Assembly (NCBI RefSeq): GCF_018991925.1
Contig: NW_024725521.1
Coordinates: forward strand, 1,054,001-1,118,000
Reading direction: 5' to 3'
DNA: 64,000 nt
Origin: Homarus americanus
Lineage: Eukaryota; Arthropoda; Malacostraca; Decapoda; Nephropidae
The notes below the pieces were generated by a model, which saw only the letters and a program-made list of their open reading frames with translations, was not told where the DNA came from and did no database searches. This document shows positions 33,831 through 44,914 of the stretch, piece by piece. Position 1 is the stretch's first letter. Each line of letters starts with the position of its first letter. Both the position numbers and the translations under genes were made by a program.

Positions 33831-33947
33831 ATGTATGGAAGTGTTGATCCGAGAATGATGATGATGATGGGTCGAGGGATGCCCCCGGGAGCAGCAGCAG
33901 CAATGATGAGGAACCCTATGCATCACTTCAGGCCTAGATTCATGTGA
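33831..33947 (+). CDS. Terminal exon of the Met-rich protein
   Basis: The acceptor CTCCTAACAGCAG leads into 38 codons and TGA (33945-33947). The peptide starts MYGSVDPRMMMMMGRGMPPG, continues with four Ala, MMRNP, and ends HHFRPRFM. The start may be one codon earlier if the first CAG is the acceptor. Its composition matches the exon ending at 29570, and both are phase 0, so they very probably belong together. Five consecutive ATG codons form a small microsatellite-like run. Arg/Gly/Met-rich ends like this are typical of nucleic-acid-binding proteins, but function is unknown. A polyadenylation signal follows at 34298. Confidence 0.75.
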   Translation: MYGSVDPRMMMMMGRGMPPGAAAAMMRNPMHHFRPRFM

Positions 33948-34303
33948 CCTCCGTCTTATCCTCCCAACATGGAAGAATATTACCAAGTTCAGCAAGAGAG
34001 CCACATGTTTCAGGAAGATGTCAAAGGAAGCTTTTAGGCTGAACATTGAATCTCAGATTTCATTTTGAATATCGGTGACTAAAAGATAAAATGTGTGGAG
34101 GGATTTGTCCGGGCGAGAGGGTGCGGAGGCGTGTGATGTTTTGTACATAAAGTAACGGTTCTCAAAGTTGTAAATATGAGAAATGATTTGGGAGTTTCCA
34201 TGGTTTAATAATGGTGGTACAGTACTTGTAATTATACAGGTAAATATTTTTTTCTTCAACTTTCAGCTCATTGCAGCATGCTACTGTATATGTAGATAAT
34301 AAA
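33948..34303 (+). other. 3' UTR of the Met-rich gene
   Basis: Moderately AT-rich sequence between the stop and the first good AATAAA. No coding potential. Confidence 0.5.
34298..34303 (+). terminator. Polyadenylation signal AATAAA
   Basis: The first canonical AATAAA after the stop at 33947, in the context GATAATAAATTT. Longer 3' UTR forms are possible since further AATAAA-like words occur downstream. Confidence 0.45.
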
Positions 34304-37300
34304 TTTAACTGTAATAATTGCCTCACCAGAAGGTGCATTTACTGCAGACTTGCTGGCTATCTGCATAATTGAACGTGACACAAATCTTGATCTCAAGCTA
34401 TGTATACTATACATCTTTAAGTACTTGTGCACTTGGGCAAGTATAATTTTCTACTTTAAAGTTAAATATTTCATGTAGGTAAAATTTATTATTTTAATGA
34501 AATATAACATTTCAATGATTGGAAACTGAAGTATATAATTGGACAGTCAGCATAACACACATTGAATATATCATTGCATTGTACAGTACAGGGATATTCA
34601 TTATTAATCATTTGTACATGTAATCAAAACTTAATGATTTGTCTTTTAGCAGCTTCCAGTATGTGGTGGCTTCTGTCAGTCTACATGAGTTGACCATTAA
34701 TTATATTAAGATATACATAATTAGGTATATATCTTTTTTATTCACAAATTAATATTTTCCTCAAGATTTGAATTGTAAGCAAGACTCTTTATCCTTCCAG
34801 AAGCTTTACCTTCACAACATAAGGGCTACAGGGTTACATGTCACTCATGTCACAAAAATGGTGTTCCTAGTTTGTTTCGTACTAAATACAAAGTGCTTCA
34901 CAGTCAGGCCCCTCAAAATACCGATATCTGATTAGCATGTTTCCTGAGGAAAAATTAACATCAATATTTGTAAACATCATTTCATCATCAAGTTTATTTG
35001 AAAAGAACAATTGGATTTTCGCTGCACAATGCAGAAGCATTGCTATGTATCGGGTTTGAGATGCCGCACTGTATATTTGTACATATACATATAAGAACGA
35101 GAGTGAAATGTTCGGAATTTGTGTATTTTGCCCATAAACCTGACCCCTAGTTGGAGTGATTTAGGACGGTTAGTCGTGTAATCCTGTCATTTCAGCAATG
35201 ACGTTGGATTAGCTACATTTGAGAACTTTTTTCAACAGTCTATATTAATTTGAGCATCACCTAACAGATAGCAGTTTCCATCACGTTTTATGTTCACTGT
35301 GTTTCGTATGACTGTCAGTGTTTGTTGACCGTAGAGGATGATTAGTGCCATGTTGATATGTATGGCTCTTTACATATGTGTGAAATACATTTATAAAAGT
35401 AATAAATGATATAGTGAGCCAAACAGCACAGATATTTTACACATACAATCAAAAACTTCTGGAAAACAAAATCCAGACAGGATATTGGCTCACACGTGGT
35501 TGGTTTCTCTCTACCATAAATTCTTTTTTTCATCCATTTTAGTGTTGATTCTGAATTTGTTGTATAGTGCCCGTTTATGTGCAAGTTTTGATGCTTCCAA
35601 GTTATGCAATATGGGATTGAGTCATTTTATTTATGTGTGTGTGTGTGTGTGAGAAATACTAACATCATGCAGAACTAATTGTATACTCTTCACAGTCTTG
35701 AGTTAGCACTGTTACTCCTACATCATTCATTAAAGATAAATTATATCTTGGGTGTTCATAAAGGCTGAACTATCCACAGCCTCTAAGGTCTATGCTCTCT
35801 ATTATTTTGTAATTGGTTAAATACTTGTGACAATACTCAAAATTTGGTGCTTATTTCTGAGCCATGGTTGTGCAAATATTCCAGTAGCATGATATTCTAT
35901 TGGTAGCTATTACTTATAATGATATTCGTACTAGTTTAAGATATGTGTATGATATTATTTTTGGACAGGTGTGGTATTGTGTGAGATTGTGTAGATAACT
36001 GATTCAGTTCTCATTGTACTGTATATTTTAAGATGCTTAATAATGTGCAGTATGTGGACCAGTAAATGGTAGTTGGTATCGGTAGGGATTGGAAATAATG
36101 TCCCGAGTTAATAAGGCCAAAAGTGTTTAAGACTGTTAATATTTATATAACCGAAGAGTCACTTACATGCTGTGAACCTGTCTGAAGGATTAGGTGAGTT
36201 CACTCCTTTAATAAATGGGCTTTTCAGGCATCATAAAGCAAAGACATATAGTGGACTGCACAACTAAAAGAAGAAAGAGACAGTTACATACAGAATTCAT
36301 CAAGTAATGTTTCAGTCTTTGACACTGTAAGGTGTTGGGAAGATGAGTTATGGTATAGTCTTCATGTGACCAACCTTTAATACTGGAGGAAACAAGTCCT
36401 CCAAGATATAATGATAAATTTGCCAAATTTTATATCTCCCTGAAAGAGAATATTGTAAAGTGGAATTTAATAAACATATTATCCATGACTAGCACCCAAA
36501 TTTACTTTCACTGATTGACATGTTTATTAAGTGTATACTGTAATATATTGTCCTGAATGGAATCACCATTTATGATCTAATGCCTTTCAGACTGACTTGT
36601 GTGTATCACCTATGTCTTTGAGTTTGGAACACAAATTCTTTGGCTAAAGGTGGGTGGGGCTAATCTAAAGATTAATCAACCCTTCTGTAGCAACTCTAGC
36701 CTTAAAAAAGGGTCTGAGATACCATAATTAATGCTTAAGGCTGAGGGTTAACAAGTTATTAAATCACACAACAATCTGTAACCTGTTTTTCATTAGACAG
36801 ACCCAGCCACAGACAACCCCCCTCCCTTGCCTCTGTCAGACTTGGGGTCTGCTGACTCCACCTCTAATTTGGGGAAAAGCTAAGTACATGACCTTAACTG
36901 CTGTGTACTGGGAAGTGTTGCAAGCAGAGCTTAGCACCTCTGTGTTATGTAACTGGTAAAGTGTGTGTTTAGCTTCCTATTCATTGTTTTCAAAGTGTTT
37001 GCCTTCAATAAGAACCTAAATAAATGCAGCTGGTGTGATGGTTCATGGAGTTGTATCACCCACACTTTGACTGTCTTGGCCATGCATATTATTAGGAACT
37101 AATTCTTACAGCAGATACTTTGTTGAAGAGTTTGTAGGTGCTTTCTGAATAGTTGTTGGATCAATTCTCTTGGAGTTTTCACATTGGTGAATTTGTTTAC
37201 AGTGTTGGATAATCAACTCCCAATTTTTTTGTAGTTCTTTCTGGAAGGTTCCACACGTGTGCAAGTTATCTTAAAACTTAAGTAAGTGTAAATAAAGTAC

Positions 37301-40300
37301 ACCGACCTTAGCAGAAGCTTTTTTTCCCCCTAATATGATTTGATTTTCCTCCCAATGCTGTTTAGTTCAAGACTTATTCAAACTCCTTTTTTGACTGACT
37401 AAGAAAATAGAGAAAGAATTTATATAGTGAACAGGTCCTCAATTTTACAAGTTGCCTGTGTGGGTTTTCTAGGTATTGTTTTTACACAGTTATGTTTAGT
37501 TTGATCTGTTGGGTTTAGATATGGATATAGAGCCTCCAAGGTAATTGGTTGATATGAATTTTATCAACTGGCTGTGTTCACCATCTCCTTGAGAGTGCAG
37601 TGTACTGTATTATTAGTGTAAGTAGGCCATGTTATACCACTTACACGAGGATCCTAACTTTCTGTGGGACAGTGGTTTATATTTTTTCCTGTTGTCCAGG
37701 ACAACACTGGAGAGCTACATGGTTGAGGGGAGTTGGTAAAGTTAGTTCCTTTTGTCTAGGTTTGTCACCTCTACTATTATATTATGGACTTAATTTCCCT
37801 TTTGGACATTGACCAGCTTTTGGAGCTTCAATCCACCACCTTCTTTTCTACATCTGGCTTCGTTACTTACGTTGCTCTTGAAAGACATTTGGTAACAAAT
37901 GTCTTTCAAGCCTCTAATCCTATTTTTCTGACTGAGCCTGTAAAGGTAATCCAAGTTTATTACTTCACTTAAGGTTCCATGAGGCTAAATGAGCTGGAAG
38001 CAAGGGGTGCAGTCTGTCAGTGAAGAGAAAGTTGTACTCTGTGGTTTCACAACTTGTTTCTTAAGCCCCATTTTAAGGGCTAGAGTTGGTATGGGAGGTT
38101 TATTCAATTTTTAGATTAGAGTTCCTTGGTGTACATATACAGGAGTCACTCATTCAATACTTGGTCATAAAATGGAATTTCAGACTGAATCCTTCATTTT
38201 GTTCTTTATCATCTCTGAGATAATCTTGGCTTATTTAACATTCTTGAAGAAAATTTTAGTTTTTATATATACAATATGTATTGATATTTATTATACAGTA
38301 TATATATTGTTTTGAACTTGTGATTGATTATTATTGGGACTTGTAACTCATGTGCAGTGATAAGATGGTACTTAAAGCTTAAACTGTTGTCCTGATCTAA
38401 GCCTTGATGGGTGGCAGGTAGGATTTTATTGATACAAGCTGGGTACACCTGGAGGTTGTGTTGTATATGTTTAAGGTATTTTTATACATGCATTATGTAT
38501 TAATTAATTAGGTTCTTTTTGTGTTCTTTATTTTCTTATATTTAATTTACTTGCAAGGTAATTTTATTTAATTATTTCTTTCCATTTAATTTTCTTCACA
38601 TTTTAAGGCAGTTGTCTTGAAGCAGTTTTGCTGTTTACTGTAGTGTGTGAGAAGGATTTAGGCCTGTAAGTCATTTCTCTCAGTTCTTATATGGATAAAA
38701 ATAGTACCAGGTACCTTTGGTTAGTACTAAGGTGAGGGTAAGCAATGTAAAATTGAACAGCAGTGTTTCTCTTTATAGTCATTTAAATGTTTGCAGATGA
38801 TTCAGTACACATGGTGTCACCTAATTTGGGTAAGAAAATGAAATGTATGGTTGAGGAGGAAGATGTTAACTTGGAGGGCACTCAGAGGGGTCTGTGTTCA
38901 CTATAGGTTGGCTGTCTTTCTGTTCATGACTATAGCAGCTGTGGTCACTCGTTATTGTTGTAAAGTCCTGGACAAAATCTGTCATTTGATTTCTCTCAGG
39001 AGGATTTTGCTCCACTACTTAGGAACATCGTGATTTTGTGTAACATCCTTAATGAATAAACATTATCTGTGTTTAAATTCATTTATGCTACATGTCACAT
39101 TACAAAGCAGAGTAGTAAACAATTTATGAGCCTCTTCTATCCGATACATTAGTACTTCAGGTTTGCCAGTTTCGTTATTTACAAATGGATAAACACTTTT
39201 GTTATAATTGTAAAGTTTTGGGTCATTGTTCTTTCAGGTATTAGTTTCAGTGCTAAAGGCCAACTTTAAAGTGCTCCTACATGCTGAAGAATTCTACATT
39301 TTGGTATAAATGTTATGGCAGCTAAGAGGGTGAGGAGGATGTGAGTTAGGGGTCTTCCCGGTAATGTATCTCACATGAGTGCAAGAATTTACTTCATTCA
39401 GTCGGGGAGTTTAAGTTGATTGACACAAGGTTACATGTTAAGATGTTAAGAAAATGGAATGTAGTTAAAATTGTCAATGCTTTTTGTTATGAGTCAAAAA
39501 AGATAGTCTTCTTACACTGGAAGGTCTATTGTCACCCATGGAAGCAATAGGGACAAAGAAATGTAGTGCCTTTTGCTTCCATCTTTGACCCTTGTTTGGT
39601 AGTTTCTTGCACTCCTCATAGTCCAAAATACATGTCAAAGACTGCCAAAACTCAATTATCTTTTTTTTATTCTCTCACAATATTGTACCTCTCATATTCC
39701 TACCTTATGCACTCTGCCTTTTCTTTAGCATAAACGCTAAAGAAACTCATCTTGTTTTTTGTTTTTGTTTTTTCGGGCCGAGCAAGTGACAGTTACTCAA
39801 CTTAAAAGGTAGACAAACCAACATAAATGTCAAGTAGTCTACCTAAAGAGTGAACAGACCAACCAGCAAGTGTCAAATACCCCTCTTACAGGATTGACCA
39901 GCAGGGGGCAACTACATCAGGGTAGACACACCAATAAGTGGAAATATCCTTCTTATGTTTTCCTCTTCTGTTGCCTCATTTTCCTTAATCCATAAAAGTG
40001 GGGTGATTAGTATTTAATAGTTTGTGAATACTTTATGTACCATCCTGCTTAGAACATGAGAAAAGGCAAGTTGCTGGTGATTCCTTCCACAAACTGGCTA
40101 CAGAATCACAGAGGAGATAGGACAAACGCATAATTGCTGTACAATATATATCAATTTCAGCTGTTGTCTAAACCCACCCATGTTATTCACATTTACTTAT
40201 TTTGTAAATTAGTTATCAAAAGCCGTGGAATTGTATTATTTAAGTAACTGACTATTTTAGGGCCAATTATGTTCTAGTAATGAATAATAAGGAATGTAGG

Positions 40301-41754
40301 CATCATTTCAGTTACCTGAGTGCAGCATTTTTAAAGTAGTTACAGTACTCATTTAATTTCTCTTCTCTGCTGTTACTTTACAACTGTTATATTGATGGTG
40401 TTACTGTGTGTTTTATTACAGTTTGTTATTCTCTTAAGCTCTTAGTGTTTTAAACTGAACATAATTCATATTACAGGGTATATGGAGTAGGTCCTTGGCC
40501 ATCAAATCATGTACGTATATACAATAGTCCTCAAGTATTATTAGTGAGATAACTTAATATTTTTCTGGCTTATGTCCTCTAGTCAAGTGGCTCTTCTAGT
40601 GCTGGTAACTTTCAGGGATACTGTACTGGGTTCCTTGTCACCCCATTTTATTAGCAAAGTTGATCTGTTAAGTCATTTTGAATAAAACCGTCCCCTTCTT
40701 TCCCCATCACACCAATTTACCTCAGAGGAGAAGATGAGGTGTTCTCTTGGAGAAATTAAAGAGTTGAACTGAGAGTAAACATGTTTTTCTGACTCTGGAG
40801 TGAGCCACCAGCATTGTCAAAGTAAGCAGACAACAACACAGCCACAAGCGCACCCAAACATTGGCACGAAAATCCTAAATATCATATGATGTCCACTGCC
40901 CTTCTGAGTTTTCCTCTCAAACATCATATGATGTCTGCCATCCTTTAAGGGTTATTAGCTGTATCTGTTCAGTCATACTTCACACCAAAGCTATTTGTTT
41001 TCATCATTGTTCTGGTCAATCCACATTTTAAAATACTGTTCCCAGTTGACTGATAATCAAGAGCAGATATTTCACACTAGCTCTGCCCTGGCCTGATAAT
41101 GTTACTACTAAAACCTAATGCCCAGCCCCTTTATGAAAGATGAGGGATTATTGATAGAAATATCACAGTTCTTGAAGTTATCATTCAAGGAAGACCAATG
41201 TTATGTTTTTATGTTCACTATTTCATAAGATTTGTTGACTTTTTTTTACCATCTCCCAATTGTGAATTAGTGTATTGGCTTAGGTGGCCAGCCTTTTGGC
41301 CTCACACCACCTGCTGTAAAATTTCTCTGACATCATACCTCCGTCCAAGTTATTTGTGGATTTAGCTCTTTGAGAGACCATCACCCCAATGATGGAAGAG
41401 ATGTGAGCTGGCTCGTGAGCTCAGGATAACCATGAGCTGGGTGCTGGTTTGGGGGTTATGTTTGATGACCAAGCTTGGTTGGTTTCATTCTATTTTCCTG
41501 GGGATTTAGTAAGCTTACATTTGATGTTTTTGGTTAAATCAATTTGAACCCTCATGAGTCTGCAACTAGCTTGGATGAGTTTGGCTAGTCAGTGAAGAGC
41601 ATTTTTGTTAGAGTATACTGTATACTGTATAACACATCTTAATCAGACAAATCTAAGGTACCTCCATGCAACCATAGTATACCAGTGGAACCTTCATACA
41701 ATTGACAAATCTAGACCTGTTTGCCTCTGGACTTTGCCTTAGTATTAGAAACCA
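34304..41754. other. Long featureless AT-rich stretch
   Basis: About 7.4 kb without recognisable exons or well-bounded transposons. It contains a (TG)n run at 35636-35651 and two small perfect hairpins (37877-37910 and 39720-39746). It might include extended 3' UTR or intergenic sequence. Confidence 0.4.
37877..37910. repeat. Perfect 15-bp inverted repeat with 4-nt loop
   Basis: CTTGAAAGACATTTG, loop GTAA, then its exact complement CAAATGTCTTTCAAG. Too short for a canonical miRNA precursor by itself; could be a structured RNA element or a chance or replication-slippage palindrome. Confidence 0.8.
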
Positions 41755-42610
41755 CTCATGATGCATTTGAATGTGAAGTTATGAAAATTGCAGAAAGAGT
41801 GATTGAGAAATTTATATGAAAAGAGTGGACACTAATGTAATGTACAGGAGTTTGGCTTCATGCCAAGCAAGGGAACTACAGAGGCAACTACAAGAGAAAT
41901 ATAGATGGACGGGAAGGAAAGAAAGATTGAATCTGGCAAAACAAGTATTAAAAAAGTGGTGTGAGTGAAAGACCTGTGGTGTAAAGTGGAAAATGGCCAT
42001 GTTCTGTCTTTAAGTAAAGTTTTGGCAATAACTCGATAATCAGTGCAATGAGTTTGGAAGGTGAATACAGAAGAGGAGTAGTAGAGTAGATGGCATACTG
42101 CATTACTTTGCTGACTTTGGTGTGGCATGTGCAGGCAATCATGTGTCAATGGGTGACATGATCAATGCTGGAAGTGGTGCTAAATTCAGCTCAGTTGCAG
42201 GAATCAGAAGTGGATGATATATATAAACTTAAGTGAACTGAAATGGCATTGGTGAGGTGGATATGTAATGGGACATTAAAAGATAGGAAATGCTATTCAA
42301 AGGTAAGAGGGTGGCTGGGTACTAAGAGCACAGTATTGCTGAGGTTTTACATAGAGGTAGGCCAAGATAGTTTTGTTATGTGGAGAGAGTGGGGGGAGAC
42401 CAACTAGGTCAAGAGATCCCAGAGTCTAAATATGGAGGGGAGAGAGCTTGCAGACCGAGAATAACACGAGGAGAGAGAGGCCGTAAGAAGTGACCTCAGA
42501 GATAAGAAACTGATAAGAGAAGTTGCAAAAGTCCATGCAGCATGGGGAGTTGCCATCAGCTAAACACTGCTAACCCAACTCGCACAAGCATGGATAATGG
42601 ATATTTCTAA
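41755..42610 (+). pseudogene. Heavily decayed LINE reverse transcriptase (RTE-like)
   Basis: A fragment reading FGFMPSKGTTEATTR (around 41849) matches the RT motif that in RTE-type LINEs reads FGFMPGKGT. Other scattered matches follow, ending with residues like ANPTRTSM near 42560-42590 that resemble RTE C-termini. Many stops and frameshifts. Boundaries are approximate. Confidence 0.5.
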
Positions 42611-44376
42611 TCTAACACACCTGCTAAGTTGCAACTTAACGTCGTTTTATAGTAAGGTTTGGAGTTATGAGATAATGAGGTTTAGATTAGAGTGTTCCCT
42701 TTTTAATGAGAACTCCTTATAAGTGCTTGAGTGTAAAAGCTTCTTGTACTTAATGCAGGTTATGTTAGTTATGTTGGCACTGAATAATCACAAACGGTTG
42801 CTCTGCTCATCAGTGGGAAGCTGGTAGTGATTGAGAGAACGGGTTTGATTTGATTTCCCTAAGACAGAAAAACATTTATTTTGTCTTACTAAGACAGTCT
42901 TGTCTTGCATAGTTTAAAACTGCATGTGGGCATTGAAGAACTTCTCTGGAACTTTCCTTCACCCTTTGGCTTAGTATTATATCTCATCTTAAAAAAAATT
43001 GGATTGGACCCCCACGAGAAAGAGAGTGCCTAGCTTGGTGAACTTCCAACCTTTCAGTTTCATTTCCTGTAAGCAGTATTAGTATGTAAATTGGTCTGTG
43101 TAAATTTAATACAACAGTACTGTACTTTCTTACTTTGAAACTGGTAGTTAGGCTAATGCTAAACCAAGTGTATTAAAGCTACTTATGTGGTCCTTCTCCC
43201 ATAGAGACTTTGCACTGCCTTGGAGTGGTAGAGGGGATGCCTTTAATGGAAAATGAAATGGAAGTGTGGTTTTTGTCTTCTCAGTATCTCTGTATTAACT
43301 TGAGTGAAGGAAGTTTTGGTTCCTCAATACTTCCACCAATATGTGGGAGAATCTGTTCATAAGAGAAGTACATTAGTGTGTTATATTTTTTTTTAGACAT
43401 GTCATTATTTGCTTGTGCTGCTAAACAGGAGTCATCAAAATTTATTTCCCTGTAGGAAATTTCCACAGTTGTGATTTTTATTACAACTCAGTTCTCTTGC
43501 TATACCACTGTAAAGCTTATTGAAGGAACATTGAATGTTCAAGCAGAAGATTTGTCTGGAGAGGCAGTTTTACCTACTGAATGGAGTTTGAACAACGAGT
43601 CCTCTTTTGGTTTATTCTTGTGGATTTCATTGTCTAACAATAAGACTCAATTATTATTTATCTTTTCCTTATGACTGCACTCATAGAGTGAGTGTTATCG
43701 TTATACATAAAAACTTTTGATGGTTTCTGTTTATTCACTTTTCCCACCAATAAGAGTACAGTGCTTTAGGTGTTACATGGAATTTTGGTCTTGATAGTTC
43801 CTTTTTATTAGTATAGATGTCAGATCTTATCAGTTCCCTTTAATGTTCTTTGTAAACCTTCTATTTCTTACTATAGTACTTATGTTTTGGAGAAGATTTC
43901 CTGTTTACTGCTCAGATTACAGACAACTAAATTGACAGTGTCAAAGGACTGAACAGTAAGGGGAGTTAGTGAAGGTATATTATATTCCTGAACTTAATAA
44001 ATGGCAAATAATAAAAGGATCAACTATGGTAAGGGGCTCTTAGCAGCACTGCCTCATCCCTGTTATCTAGCTGACTTTGGATTATGAGGGCTGCTTGCCT
44101 AAAGGGCATAAGCTTGAAGTGGATATTTGAACCTTAAATCCTGTTTTCTTAGCAGAGCTTTGTCAACGCTTTTTGGGTTTTAGAATGGTGGATTGAACTT
44201 AAAACAAAGATGGTGGAATTTAACTTAAGCTTGAATTATGCTGATTGGACAGACATTATTCTAATTGTCTTCCCATCTCCATAGGACAACTGTTGCACCT
44301 AATGTAATGTGTATGGGAGAGTAATTGGTTTACCCAAAATGAGTTAATAATCAATCCTGTGATACAATGAGGTACA
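42611..44376. other. Non-coding, no recognisable feature
   Basis: AT-rich sequence; short frames only. Confidence 0.4.
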
Positions 44377-44380
44377 TTAA

Positions 44381-44910
44381 CCCTTAAACTGCTCACATCC
44401 TCCCAGACCTTACCTCATATGCCCATAAAATTAACTAAGGAAAATTTTACATTATGAAAAGATAGTATTCTATGTGAAAATAAAAAGTAACATATACTCC
44501 TGCCTTCCCTGTGTCATATGAGTGCATAGAACGTGTGGCAGCAAAAACCCCAAAGCGGTGACCATCAGCCTTACCTAGCAATAACTCGCTCTCACTTGTT
44601 TCGGATTCTGATACATCAGACCCGATACTTCCTCTTCATGACTGCTGAAGACGATCCTTTGGTACTTGCTTGGGGTAATAAACATGGGATGCTTCGGCTT
44701 CTTCCAAGGGCTCTGGCAGGAAGTGCCGGGTGGTATATCGTTTATGGTGGCTAGAGTGTAACTAAGCCCGTGTCATGAGTAGGCTCGCTTATCTTTCCAC
44801 ATCAGTACAGAAACCCATGGGTGCCTGGAGCAACCACTTGTCATCTGTGGCCTTGAATGTTTCGTGGAGTAGTTGCATAAGAGGCATGTCAGTGCCAAGC
44901 AGTTGAAAGG
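44381..44910. mobile_element. piggyBac-like element remnant with TTAA flanks
   Basis: TTAA (44377-44380) plus CCCTTAAACTGCTCACATCC at the left; TTAA (44911-44914) plus CCTTTCAACTGCTTGG reverse-complemented at the right. On the minus strand around 44550-44640 a short Ser/Glu-rich frame (SDVSESETSESELL) resembles the acidic N-terminus of piggyBac transposases. Internally deleted and non-autonomous. Termini are diverged relative to the element at 6053-6607. Confidence 0.5.
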
Positions 44911-44914
44911 TTAA

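Noticed and set aside
39720..39746. Small inverted repeat TTTCTTTAGC...GCTAAAGAAAC
   Set aside because: Ten-bp arms in AT-rich sequence can occur by chance.
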